Shown here piece after piece: positions 1-7,521 of a DNA stretch of 64,000 nt. The notes beneath the pieces are model-generated. The model had not been told where the DNA came from. It worked only from the letters and a program-made list of their open reading frames with translations, and did no database searches. The stretch spans positions 332,735 through 396,734 of the forward strand of contig VXMB01000001.1 of assembly GCA_009841265.1 (NCBI GenBank). Reading direction: 5' to 3'. Origin of the DNA: Gemmatimonadota bacterium. Its GTDB lineage: Bacteria; JAAXHH01. Position 1 is the first letter of the stretch. Each line of letters begins with the position of its first letter. A program made the position numbers and the translations under genes.

Positions 1-125
1 GAAAGCCCCATGGTCGTCATGGCCCTGGCGACGGCGCCGATGTTCCCCGGCACTTTCGGTTCTACGAGAATGATGTGTATGTGCGAGAAATAGTCCGGCG
101 CGGTACTTTCCGTTCGATCGGCCAT
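1..125 (-). CDS. RNA 2'-O-methyltransferase, SpoU/TrmJ family (N-terminal fragment)
   Basis: The gene reads leftwards from an ATG at 125 and runs off the window edge, so only the first 41 residues are visible. After a short N-terminal stretch they give IILVEPKVPGNIGAVARAM, which matches the start of the SPOUT fold of tRNA (Cm32/Um32) methyltransferase TrmJ and relatives (family form: VxLVEPxxPGNIGAxARAMKNMG). Members methylate ribose 2'-OH of tRNA or rRNA with S-adenosylmethionine in the cytoplasm. It follows ccmD on the same strand after about 100 bases of repeats, and may be read through from the ccm operon. The fragment is too short to separate TrmJ from other SpoU members. Confidence 0.75.
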   Translation of the reverse strand, partial: MADRTESTAPDYFSHIHIILVEPKVPGNIGAVARAMTTMGL

Positions 126-126
126 G

Positions 127-219
127 GGTCAGATCCGGGTCAGGTCCGAGTCAAGTCCGGGTCAGGTCCGGGGCCGGACCAGCGTCAGGCCAGCGTCAGC
201 TTCGGGCCAGCGTCAAGCC
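127..219. repeat. 11-bp tandem repeat between ccmD and the methylase gene
   Basis: Four consecutive 11-base units of the form GGTCAGGTCCG occupy 127-170, with only one or two changes per unit. After a 10-base interruption a second, related series AGCGTCAGGCC occurs at 181-191, 192-208 (expanded) and 209-219. The array fills nearly all the gap between the two genes. No gene or terminator is evident in it. Slipped-strand expansion is the simplest origin. Confidence 0.8.
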
Positions 220-224
220 CGTCC

Positions 225-380
225 CTACTCTTTCGACTCCAGCTCCTCCACGGCGGCCTTCAGTTCAGCGATCTCCGCCTCCAGCTTCTTTTCGCGGCCG
301 GCGATCGTGAAGAGGTACAGGAACAGCCCGACCCATATCAGCGTGTAGGCGGAAAACAGGTACCAGAAGTTCTGATCCAC
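225..380 (-). CDS. ccmD: Cytochrome c maturation protein CcmD
   Basis: A 51-residue protein with a GTG start at 380 and AGGAG about ten bases upstream. It begins VDQNFWYLFSAYTLIWVG, has a single membrane span at about residues 7-27, and ends in a charged, Glu/Lys-rich helix. This is the normal CcmD plan: one transmembrane helix plus a short cytoplasmic tail. CcmD helps release holo-CcmE from the CcmABC haem-handling complex in the inner membrane. It lies directly downstream of ccmC, the canonical position. Identification rests on topology, size and context because CcmD sequences are poorly conserved. Confidence 0.85.
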   Translation of the reverse strand: MDQNFWYLFSAYTLIWVGLFLYLFTIAGREKKLEAEIAELKAAVEELESKE

Positions 381-465
381 GGTTCAAACGCTCCTTTTTT
401 ACTCAAGTCCCCGCACGATTATCTCTCGAGTTCGCTGCGCCTCGGGCGCTTATACGTACAGGCCC

Positions 466-1194
466 TCAAATCCCCACGGTGCCGGGATGCCGGTGCTCCA
501 CGCGTTCCCGCAGGGCCTCGGTCTCGTCGCGCAGCCGCTCCAGCGCCATCCGCCGGCTCATGAGATAGAAGAACAGGAGGGTGAAGACAACCGCCGATAC
601 GCCCAGCGCGATGCGCATGTCCACTTCCATGCCCGCGCCGAGGCCTTCCTCCGTCATGACCAGGGAGTCGGGATGCAGGCCCCGCCACCACAGGGTCGCG
701 AAGTGGATGAAGGGGATGTCGATGGTACCGAGGATGCCCAGCACGGCGAGGAAAGTCTTCACCTGCGGAAGGTCGTCGCCGTAGACGCGCAGCATCAGGT
801 AGGCGACGTAGATGAGCCAGAGGATCATGGAAAAGGTGAGCCGGGGGTCCCAGGTCCACCACGTGCCCCACACGGGCTTGCCCCAGATCGGCCCGGTGAT
901 CATGACGAAGCAGCAGAAGACGAATCCGACCTCCGCGGCGCTGTAGGCCACGATGTCCCACCTGCGCTCCCGCAGCCACAGGTAGATGACGCTGGAAACG
1001 CCCACCAGCACGAAGGCGAACTCCGCGATCCAGGCGGAAGCGACGTGAAAATACATGATCCGCTGCACATCCCCCATGACCCGCTCCCGGGGCGCCCAGA
1101 TCAGCGACAGGTACAGCGTGGCAACAAGTCCCACGAGGCAGATGAGGCCGAAAGGTGTGATGCGCAGGCGGGCGGCTATGCCGGCCATAATCAT
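466..1194 (-). CDS. ccmC: Haem-handling membrane protein CcmC
   Basis: A 242-residue integral membrane protein with six predicted spans. It carries the tryptophan-rich WWTWDPRLT motif (about residues 112-120) that places haem for transfer to CcmE. Candidate axial histidines are His50 (first periplasmic-side loop, YFHVASAW) and His164/His174 near the second loop. CcmC loads haem covalently onto CcmE in System I cytochrome c biogenesis. Its ATG overlaps the ccmB stop codon by four bases (ATGA), so the two are translationally coupled. Length and motifs are typical. Confidence 0.95.
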   Translation of the reverse strand: MIMAGIAARLRITPFGLICLVGLVATLYLSLIWAPRERVMGDVQRIMYFHVASAWIAEFAFVLVGVSSVIYLWLRERRWDIVAYSAAEVGFVFCCFVMITGPIWGKPVWGTWWTWDPRLTFSMILWLIYVAYLMLRVYGDDLPQVKTFLAVLGILGTIDIPFIHFATLWWRGLHPDSLVMTEEGLGAGMEVDMRIALGVSAVVFTLLFFYLMSRRMALERLRDETEALRERVEHRHPGTVGI

Positions 1195-1871
1195 TCCTCC
1201 ACGATGTACTCGAACAGCATGACGGACGCGACCAGGAAGACGACCGTGAAGACCGAAAGCAGCCTGATCCAGTTTGTCATGTCCTGCCAGTCCCCGCCCT
1301 CGAAGGTGGTCCGCGTCGTTTCCACCAGCGCGATCAGCACCGGCGAAGCGACGGGCAACAGCAGGACAGGCAGCATGACGTCCCGCATGCGCGTGTTGAC
1401 GGCCACGGCCGCGAACAGGGTAGCGACGGACGAGAATCCGACGGTTCCCAGAAAGAAGATCACCAACAGTTTAGACAGATACGGCAGGATTGTCATGTTG
1501 AAAAACAGGACGAAGAGGGGAAGCACCGCCAGCTGGACCAGGCCGATGAGCGTGACGTTGCCCAGCAGCTTGCCCAGGAAGATGGATCCCCGGTCGATGG
1601 GCGCGAGGAGCAGTCCTTCGAAGGTGCCGCGGTCTTTTTCCGGTGAAAAGGACCGGCTGGCGCTCAGCATGCCGGCGAAGGCGAAGGCCACCCAGATCAT
1701 GCCGGGCGCCACCCGTTGCAGCACGTCCGCCCCCGCGTTGAAGGCGAAGTTGAAGATGATCACGACGATCAGCGAGAAAACGAACATGGTCACAACCCGC
1801 TCGCGGGTCCGGTATTCCACAAGCATGTCCTTGCGGTAGATCTGCCAGGACTGGGCGAGCATGGATCTCAT
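1191..1871 (-). CDS. ccmB: Haem exporter ABC permease CcmB
   Basis: A 226-residue, six-span membrane protein opening MRSMLAQSWQIYRKDMLVEYRTRE. This is the standard CcmB start, where a cytoplasmic amphipathic helix precedes the first span. The conserved region around SRSFSPEKDRGTFEGLLLAP (about residues 70-90) is the family signature. CcmB pairs with the ATPase CcmA and with CcmC/CcmD in the complex that frees haem-loaded CcmE. The ccmA gene lies 72 bases upstream, separated by a 9-bp repeat patch; ccmC overlaps downstream. Confidence 0.95.
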   Translation of the reverse strand: MRSMLAQSWQIYRKDMLVEYRTRERVVTMFVFSLIVVIIFNFAFNAGADVLQRVAPGMIWVAFAFAGMLSASRSFSPEKDRGTFEGLLLAPIDRGSIFLGKLLGNVTLIGLVQLAVLPLFVLFFNMTILPYLSKLLVIFFLGTVGFSSVATLFAAVAVNTRMRDVMLPVLLLPVASPVLIALVETTRTTFEGGDWQDMTNWIRLLSVFTVVFLVASVMLFEYIVEE

Positions 1872-1903
1872 CGTTGCGGCAACTCCCGTTACATTTCCGT
1901 ATT

Positions 1904-1937
1904 CGGCGGATCGGGCGGACCGGGCGGACCGGACCGG
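1904..1937. repeat. 9-bp minisatellite in the ccmA-ccmB gap
   Basis: Three to three-and-a-half units of GGGCGGACC (first unit CGGCGGATC) run head to tail between the ccmA stop and the ccmB start. The same 9-base unit recurs inside several genes of this window (see Findings). It has no coding role here and shows no hairpin-plus-T-tract terminator. Confidence 0.75.
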
Positions 1938-1943
1938 CCGGCT

Positions 1944-2654
1944 CTACACCGCGTGATCGCGGTAGGTCTGCTCGAAATCCGAGGTCGACAGCTGGCTGGC
2001 CTCGGCCTCAAACACCAGCCGTCCATGGTTCAGGATGGCGACGCGGTCGGCGGATTCCAGTCCGCGGACCAGGTCGTGCGTCACCAGGAGGACCGTCTTG
2101 TTCCGGGTGGCCAGGACCGTCTTGAGCATGACCATCGCATCCTGGTCCAATCCCGAGTAGGGCTCGTCGAGCAGCAGGATATCCGGATCGTGCAGCAGGG
2201 CGCGGGCCAGGGCTACCCGTTGGCGCATGCCGCGCGACAGCGTCCGTACCGGGCTCCCCGACCGGGCCTCCATGCCCACCGTGGACAGCAGTGATCCTAT
2301 CCGCTCCTCGCGGTTTTCCACCCCGAAGAGCCTCCCGTAGAACCGCAAATTCTCCAGCACGGTCAGTTCGTCGTAGAGATAGGTCTGGAAGGACAGCACG
2401 CCGATGCGTTTCCCCAGGTCTTCGTCGCGGTCCTTCGTGATTTCCTCGCCGTCCAGGAACACCTCGCCGCGGGATGGGCGCACGAGCCCGGCAATGATGC
2501 CCAGCAGGGTCGACTTGCCCGCGCCGTTGGGGCCGAACAGGGCCAGGAAGGATCCCGGCGCCACGTCCATGTCCACCCGGTGCAGGGCCCGGAAACGCCC
2601 GTAGGACTTCGTAAGTTGGCGGATGCTGATGCCAGGGGCGGATCGATCACCCAT
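1944..2654 (-). CDS. ccmA: Haem exporter ABC ATPase CcmA
   Basis: A 236-residue ABC ATPase. Walker A is GPNGAGKST (about 41-49), the signature is LSRGMRQRVALARAL, Walker B is ILLLDEPYSGLD, and the H-loop is LLVTHDL. I chose the ATG at 2654 because the ABC domain begins about ten residues later and it overlaps the previous gene's stop by eight bases. The in-frame extension upstream is low-complexity sequence that only shadows the neighbouring gene. CcmA powers release of haem-CcmE from CcmC. The LSRGMRQR signature without the usual GG is common in CcmA. Confidence 0.92.
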   Translation of the reverse strand: MGDRSAPGISIRQLTKSYGRFRALHRVDMDVAPGSFLALFGPNGAGKSTLLGIIAGLVRPSRGEVFLDGEEITKDRDEDLGKRIGVLSFQTYLYDELTVLENLRFYGRLFGVENREERIGSLLSTVGMEARSGSPVRTLSRGMRQRVALARALLHDPDILLLDEPYSGLDQDAMVMLKTVLATRNKTVLLVTHDLVRGLESADRVAILNHGRLVFEAEASQLSTSDFEQTYRDHAV

Positions 2655-3834
2655 CGCCGCTCCCGGGTTGGCGCAGCCGGAGCGCCCGGTCCTTGAGGCG
2701 GGCGCGGCGGGTCCCGTAGGCGTCCGGGTCCAGTCCTCCCGCCGCGAACTGGTCGTCCAGGGCGGCCAGGGCCTGGACAATCGCGGCGTATTTGCGTTCG
2801 TCCTCCGGCGTAAGATCGCTGAGGGCGGGCGGTTCGGCCGGCTGTTCGGGCTTGACGCGGATGCCCACCACCAGCCCCGCGGCCACGATGAGCACCACGA
2901 ATCCGAGCATACCCCACTTCATGACGTCCTGCCAGGCCAGCACGCTGGGAAAGGCGACTTCCACCGACATGCCTCTGCCCACGCCCACGCGGTTCGAAAG
3001 CAGCAGGTATTCGTCGGCGGCGATCTGCTGTACGCCGTCGTTGGTCAGATTGGTGACGGTCACCGTCTGGGTGCTCGGTGAAACCAGCACCTGGACGCGT
3101 TCGATGTCATAGTCCATCTGCCGGTTGAACCGGTGATCGATGGATGCCCGGTCCACGTTATAGGCGTAAACGACACGCGAGACCCCGGGGGGTACGGGCG
3201 CCGAGAACAGGAGGCCGCGCTCGGTGTGCTGAAGCCCCTCCATCATCGGCTGCAGTCCGAAGGCGGCCGCGGGCAGGTTATAGACGAGGCCCAGCCCCAC
3301 GCCGGGCGGCGGCGCGAAGGTGAGGATGCCCCGGTTCTCCACCACGATGATTTCCGTGACGTTCAGGATCTCAGGGCCGGCATCGATGACCAGGTGGACC
3401 GCGCTGTGGACCAGGGCCGTTTCATCGGTCGTGATTTCGAAGACCTGTAGCAAGGTGTCTATGCGGCCGGTTCCCGGTACGAGGGGGATGTGGCCGGTCA
3501 GGTAGGGTATCTCCAGGTACCGGGTGGCGACCACGTAATGCGACCCGTCGGCCCTCAGTCCGGTGAATTCGTAACGCCCGTCACCGTCGGTAACGACCCT
3601 CGCAAGGGTCTGATCCGGGCCCTCTTCGGCGCTGTGATTCAGCAGCACCACCTCGTGTCCCGCCATCGGCTGGCCCGTCGTGCCGTTCACGACGGTGAGC
3701 CCGATGCTGCCCGTTCCCTGGGCCTGCGCGGTCCGGACCGGACAGAACACGCAGACCGCCAGTGCGGCCCAGGCCGCCAGGAGCGCTCCATAAACAAAAA
3801 GCCCCGAAGGGCCGGAAAGCGGACGGTACTTCAT
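2647..3834 (-). CDS. Membrane protein with carboxypeptidase-regulatory-like domain, ccm-associated
   Basis: A 395-residue protein with a signal peptide (hydrophobic core about 12-30, Ala-x-Ala cleavage near 38). An exported beta-sandwich domain follows, resembling carboxypeptidase-regulatory/CnaB folds (SIGLTVVNGTTGQPMAGHEV, then DGDGRYEFTGL). There is a second exported region, one transmembrane helix near residues 308-330, and a cytoplasmic tail rich in charged residues. It lies between the CcmI-like gene and ccmA and overlaps ccmA by eight bases, so it is part of the cytochrome c operon. No catalytic motif is visible. I infer a scaffold or apocytochrome-handling role; no specific function can be assigned. 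Confidence 0.7.
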   Translation of the reverse strand: MKYRPLSGPSGLFVYGALLAAWAALAVCVFCPVRTAQAQGTGSIGLTVVNGTTGQPMAGHEVVLLNHSAEEGPDQTLARVVTDGDGRYEFTGLRADGSHYVVATRYLEIPYLTGHIPLVPGTGRIDTLLQVFEITTDETALVHSAVHLVIDAGPEILNVTEIIVVENRGILTFAPPPGVGLGLVYNLPAAAFGLQPMMEGLQHTERGLLFSAPVPPGVSRVVYAYNVDRASIDHRFNRQMDYDIERVQVLVSPSTQTVTVTNLTNDGVQQIAADEYLLLSNRVGVGRGMSVEVAFPSVLAWQDVMKWGMLGFVVLIVAAGLVVGIRVKPEQPAEPPALSDLTPEDERKYAAIVQALAALDDQFAAGGLDPDAYGTRRARLKDRALRLRQPGSGDG

Positions 3835-3844
3835 GAGGCTACCT

Positions 3845-4516
3845 CTAGGACAGTTTGCCTCCGCACTGGGCGCAGAACCTGGCCGACGCCGGGTTTTCGG
3901 AGCCGCAACCGGCGCAGGTGATAACTTTCAGCGATGCGCCACACTCGATGCAGAATCGGGCGGACTGCTCGTTGACCGTGCGGCAGATCCTGCATTCCTG
4001 GACGCGAGCGGACGGAACGGGCCGCGCGTCTTCGGCGGGTGCATCTTCGGCGGGCGCGGAATCGGCGGCCTCAGCTTCACCGGCCACGTCGCCAACGGCC
4101 TCGTCTCCAGCAACCTTCTCTTCCGCTGACTCGTCATCGACGGTCACGGGTTCGCCGGACGCCGGGTCACGGCGTTGCCGGATCTCCCGGACCGCCCGCA
4201 CCGCCTCCTCGATCTGCTCCTCCACGGGCAGGTCGCTGTCGGCGGTCCGGTCCAGTTCGTCCAGCACGTCCGACGCTTCCTTCATGTACTCCTGCCGGAG
4301 CGCTTCGTGATCCTCGGCGGCCAGCTTGCCCATGTTGAAGTCGATATTCAGTTCGCGTATGGAAGAATAGATGAAATCCTTCTTCTTCAGCAGGTCGTCC
4401 CGGCGGGACCCGGCGGACCTGGCGATCCCGGGGCGGTGGACCGACCGGTCCAGCATAGGACTGATCATGTAGGCGAGGACGCCCAGTGCGAGAAGTCCGC
4501 ACGCAACCAGTGTCAT
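3845..4516 (-). CDS. CcmI-like membrane protein with double zinc ribbon
   Basis: A 223-residue protein with one N-terminal span (about 2-20). A short helical segment follows, DDLLKKKDFIYSSIRELNIDF then GKLAAEDHEALRQEYMKEA, which is the hallmark of the N-terminal part of CcmI/CycH proteins. After an acidic Ala/Glu-rich linker come two CxxC...CxxC ribbons (ECRICR...FCIECG and TCAGCG...FCAQCG) at the C-terminus. CcmI normally chaperones apocytochrome c with periplasmic TPRs; here that part is replaced by cytoplasmic-type zinc ribbons. It sits between ccmE and the carboxypeptidase-like gene. The specific role is unknown. Confidence 0.75.
   Translation of the reverse strand: MTLVACGLLALGVLAYMISPMLDRSVHRPGIARSAGSRRDDLLKKKDFIYSSIRELNIDFNMGKLAAEDHEALRQEYMKEASDVLDELDRTADSDLPVEEQIEEAVRAVREIRQRRDPASGEPVTVDDESAEEKVAGDEAVGDVAGEAEAADSAPAEDAPAEDARPVPSARVQECRICRTVNEQSARFCIECGASLKVITCAGCGSENPASARFCAQCGGKLS
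4401..4436. repeat. 9-bp minisatellite inside the CcmI-like gene
   Basis: Four 9-base units (CGGCGGGAC, CCGGCGGAC, CTGGCGATC, CCGGGGCGG) lie in the linker after the membrane span of the CcmI-like protein. They encode Pro/Gly/Ala/Arg-rich residues and belong to the dispersed repeat family. Confidence 0.65.
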
Positions 4517-4529
4517 AGTCTAAGACCGG

Positions 4530-4596
4530 CTCCTCTCGTGCGCGGCACGGCCGGACAGGCTCCTCTCGTGCTCCTCTCGTGCGCGACACGGCCGGA
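4530..4596. repeat. 26-bp direct repeat upstream of the CcmI-like gene
   Basis: The 26-base unit at 4530-4555 recurs at 4571-4596 with one mismatch, and its first 11 bases (CTCCTCTCGTG) occur once more in between. The array fills the gap between ccmE and the CcmI-like gene. On the minus strand each unit contains CACGAGAGGAG, so the copies could act as extra ribosome-binding sequence for the downstream gene. Confidence 0.7.
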
Positions 4597-4612
4597 CCGG
4601 ATTGCCGGCCGG

Positions 4613-5086
4613 CTAGGATTGGGGAAGCGGTTCAGGCGACTGCGGCTCAGCCTGCTCATACTGGCCGTATCCCCCCTCGGCCTCGTACTTGGACGGACAC
4701 TTGGCGTACAGCGTATGGGCGGTGAAGGTGCCGTCCCGGCCGTATCCGCCCTCCACGACCACTTCCGAATCGTCCTTGAACGTGTCCGGGACTACGCCGG
4801 TGTAGACGACGGGGGCCTCGACACCGCCCTCGTGGGCGACAAAACGGATGCGCATGGTGCCGACGTCGTCACGCTGGATCGATCCGTTTACGACCTTGCC
4901 GTGCAGGCGCATGTTCTCGTCGTAGGCCACGTCGCCCGTTTCCACGGCGGCCTTCAGTTCGCTCACGGTGAGGTAGTACATGGTCGCGTCGGTCGCACCG
5001 GTATAGATCAGGTAACAGATGGCGGCGATTACCAGGCCGAAGCCCACCAGGAATTTGCGCTGCTTCTTCCGCTTGCGGTCATTCAT
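4613..5086 (-). CDS. ccmE: Haem chaperone CcmE, Cys-type variant
   Basis: A 157-residue protein with a short cytoplasmic start (MNDRKRKKQRK), one anchor helix (about 12-29) and an OB-fold periplasmic domain (RLHGKVVNGSI, VEGGYGRDGTFTAHTLYAKCPSKY). In classical CcmE the haem is covalently attached to His of HxxxY. Here the motif is CPSKY, Cys130-x3-Tyr134. This matches the CxxxY form described for archaeal and some Desulfovibrio-type System I* pathways. It shuttles haem from CcmC to the CcmF ligase (not in the window). It is the first gene of the operon, with AGGAG seven bases before the ATG and a good promoter. Confidence 0.93.
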   Translation of the reverse strand: MNDRKRKKQRKFLVGFGLVIAAICYLIYTGATDATMYYLTVSELKAAVETGDVAYDENMRLHGKVVNGSIQRDDVGTMRIRFVAHEGGVEAPVVYTGVVPDTFKDDSEVVVEGGYGRDGTFTAHTLYAKCPSKYEAEGGYGQYEQAEPQSPEPLPQS

Positions 5087-5124
5087 GGCTTACTCCTGTG
5101 TTTTCTGAATTGCGAGACCCCCGC

Positions 5125-5153
5125 AATATAGACAATGCCGTCCGATTCGGCAA
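5125..5153 (-). promoter_or_regulatory. Sigma-70-type promoter of the ccm operon
   Basis: On the minus strand TTGCCG (5153-5148) and TATATT (5130-5125) are separated by 17 bases and lie about 40 bases before the ccmE ATG. Confidence 0.65.
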
Positions 5154-5245
5154 GCACATTTTGGTCTGGAGCATGCGGCCGCGACGGCCCGTGGACAGGG
5201 GTCTTCGGCGTCGTGATCACCGGCCGGGCGGGGAGGTAAATGTGC

Positions 5246-5274
5246 TTGACTATCGCCCCGGCCGCGCCTACCTT
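5246..5274 (+). promoter_or_regulatory. Sigma-70-type promoter of the moxR operon
   Basis: TTGACT (5246-5251) and TACCTT (5269-5274) are separated by 17 bases and give a leader of about 95 bases before moxR. The ccmE-moxR gap (5087-5377) holds these two divergent promoters and nothing else I can identify. Confidence 0.6.
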
Positions 5275-5377
5275 ACGCCGGAGTCGACGCCCGACGAAAT
5301 CACGTCCGGGGATCATGGCGCCTGTACTGTAACCTCCCGTTTTCGCGCCCCGATTCGTCTTTGCCTTCAGGAGCATC

Positions 5378-6295
5378 ATGACCGCTTTCACATCTGCCCA
5401 GGATGTCATCCAACGCTTCGAAGCCCAGCACTATATCTGCGGACCCGATCTGGCCACGCCCGTGTTCCTCATGGAGCGGCTCGAGAAGCCGCTGCTGGTC
5501 GAGGGACCGCCCGGCGTGGGGAAGACGGAGATCGCGAAGATGCTCGCCGGTGCGCTGGGCCGCCGCCTGATCCGCCTGCAGTGCTACGAGGGGCTGGACG
5601 AATCCAAGGCCCTATACGAATGGGAATACACCAAGCAGCTGCTGTACACGCAAATGCTCAAGGACCGCATCGGCGAACTGCTGAACAGTACGGACACGCT
5701 CGGTAACGCGGTGGAGACGCTCAACCGGGAGGACAGCGCATTCTTCTCCCGGAATTTCCTGCTGCCGCGCCCCCTCCTCGAAGCCATTCTCGCGCCGGAA
5801 CCTGTCGTCCTCCTGGTCGACGAGATCGACCGGTCGGACGATGAATTCGAGAGCTTCCTCTTGGAGGTGCTGAGCGATTTCCAGGTCAGCATCCCGGAAC
5901 TCGGCACCCTGACCGCGGCCCGGCGCCCCCTCGTGGTGTTGACGAGCAACGCCAACCGGACGCTTTCCGAGGCGCTCAGACGGCGGTGCCTGTTTCTTTA
6001 CATCAACTATCCCTCCCTCGAGCAGGAAGTCCGAATCGTCCTTCGCAAGACTCCGGGCATCGACGAGGAGTTGGCCAACCAGGTCGTCCGGTTCGTCCAG
6101 AAGATCAGGACGCTCAACATGCGCAAGCCCCCGAGCATCGCCGAAACGATCGACTGGGCGCTGGCGCTGGTGGTCCTGAACGCGCAGCACCTCTCGCGCG
6201 ACATCCTTTCGAGCACGCTGAACGTCCTGATGAAGGACCGGGAAGACATCGAACGGATCATGCGGGACGGCTACCATGATCAAGCGGCTGGTTGA
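5378..6295 (+). CDS. MoxR-family AAA+ ATPase
   Basis: A 305-residue AAA+ ATPase. Walker A is GPPGVGKT (43-50), Walker B is LLVDEID (145-151), and sensor 1 is VLTSNANR. The long helical insert between Walker A and B is typical of the MoxR/CoxD group. These ATPases act as chaperones that mature metalloenzymes or membrane complexes together with a VWA-domain partner. It overlaps the next gene, which encodes exactly such a partner, by 20 bases. CAGGAG lies a few bases before the ATG. A CoxD-like role in metal cofactor insertion is possible, but no molybdo-hydroxylase genes are nearby. Confidence 0.9.
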   Translation: MTAFTSAQDVIQRFEAQHYICGPDLATPVFLMERLEKPLLVEGPPGVGKTEIAKMLAGALGRRLIRLQCYEGLDESKALYEWEYTKQLLYTQMLKDRIGELLNSTDTLGNAVETLNREDSAFFSRNFLLPRPLLEAILAPEPVVLLVDEIDRSDDEFESFLLEVLSDFQVSIPELGTLTAARRPLVVLTSNANRTLSEALRRRCLFLYINYPSLEQEVRIVLRKTPGIDEELANQVVRFVQKIRTLNMRKPPSIAETIDWALALVVLNAQHLSRDILSSTLNVLMKDREDIERIMRDGYHDQAAG

Positions 6296-7511
6296 GTTCG
6301 CCAGGCTGCTCAGGCAATCCGGCGTCCGCGTATCCATGGCCGAGACCCTGGACGCCGCCGAAGTACTTCGGCACGCGCAGGTCACCGAACGGCCGGCCTT
6401 CAAGGCGTCCCTGCGGACCACCCTGGTCAAGACCCGCGAGGACATCCCCGCCTTCGACGAGGCCTTCGAACGGTTCTTCCTGGTCCAGGTGGGCGAAGAC
6501 GCGGAGGAGCTCGATGATCCCTGCGGGGAAACCGAAGGGCCGCCCGACGGCCAACCCAACCTCGACGACGGGCAGGAAGAGGGGGACCAGGACATCCGGC
6601 GTCTCCAGGATGAGCAGGGCGAGACCGTGGCGGGGGACGGCGAAGGGGACCCTGCGAACGACGACGAGACTGGGGAACTCGAGAGCGAACTGGAGCGGAT
6701 GCTCGCCCGCGTGCAGGTGGGTGAACAGGCGTCCGACGCGGTTACCGAGCCCGGCACGCAGCCGAACCAGCAGGCGGAGGATGTCGACCTCTACCAGGAA
6801 CTGCCTCCGGGCGACGTCGAGAACCTGTACGAGGCGGTGGAGGAACTCGCCCGGAACCTGGTGACGCGCAAGTCCCTGCGATTCAGGAAGTCGCGCCATG
6901 GCCGTGTGGACATCAAGAAGACGATCCAGCGGAGTTTCCGCACGGGCAATTTGCCCTTTCACATCATTTACAAGCACCGCAAGATCAAGAAGAACGAACT
7001 GGTCGTGCTGTGCGACGTTTCGGGATCGGTCTGGGAGGTCGCCCGGTTTTTCATCAAGCTGGTCCACGAAATGCAGAACCAGTTCAGCCGGGCCCGGAGC
7101 TTCCTCTTCGTGGACCGGATCAACGAGGTGACGGACGAGTTCGACCGCAGGCCCTTCGAAGAGATCGTCGAGAACATGAAGGACGACCACGCGCTGAATT
7201 TCTTCGGCCTGAGCGATTTCGGCAGGGCCTTCTACCAGTTCCACGACGAACATTTGCTGTCCCTCTCCCGGGACACGGTGCTCGTCATCCTGGGCGACGC
7301 GCGGACCAACTGGTTCGACCCCCAGGACTGGGTGCTGGGTGAAATCCAGGGAAGGGTCCACCAGACGATCTGGCTGAACCCCGAGCCCGTACAGTACTGG
7401 GATACCGACGATTCCGTCATGTCCAGGTACAGCCCGCACTGCGATCACGTGCTGGAATGCCGGAACCTGGCCCAGCTCCAGGATGTCGGCGAACTGATCC
7501 TCAGGGCGTGA
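6276..7511 (+). CDS. CoxE-like VWA domain protein
   Basis: A 411-residue protein. Residues 1-80 form a helical domain. Residues about 85-165 are acidic low-complexity sequence, a likely flexible linker. The C-terminal half is a von Willebrand A domain with the metal-ion-dependent adhesion site DVSGS (Asp247, Ser249, Ser251), followed by conserved FSRARSFLFVDRINEVT and the second-loop Asp in ILGDARTNW. This is the CoxE/YehP arrangement. With MoxR it should form a chaperone pair in the cytoplasm. Start chosen at the ATG overlapping moxR by 20 bases, implying translational coupling. Confidence 0.88.
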   Translation: MIKRLVEFARLLRQSGVRVSMAETLDAAEVLRHAQVTERPAFKASLRTTLVKTREDIPAFDEAFERFFLVQVGEDAEELDDPCGETEGPPDGQPNLDDGQEEGDQDIRRLQDEQGETVAGDGEGDPANDDETGELESELERMLARVQVGEQASDAVTEPGTQPNQQAEDVDLYQELPPGDVENLYEAVEELARNLVTRKSLRFRKSRHGRVDIKKTIQRSFRTGNLPFHIIYKHRKIKKNELVVLCDVSGSVWEVARFFIKLVHEMQNQFSRARSFLFVDRINEVTDEFDRRPFEEIVENMKDDHALNFFGLSDFGRAFYQFHDEHLLSLSRDTVLVILGDARTNWFDPQDWVLGEIQGRVHQTIWLNPEPVQYWDTDDSVMSRYSPHCDHVLECRNLAQLQDVGELILRA

Positions 7512-7521
7512 GCCCGATCGG

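Noticed and set aside
487-1839. A 450-codon plus-strand frame across ccmC and ccmB
   Set aside because: It is antisense to the ccm genes, and its His/Gln/Arg-rich translation has no domain.
5083-5409. A 108-codon minus-strand frame over the ccmE-moxR gap
   Set aside because: It would overlap both promoters and the moxR start and has no recognisable product.
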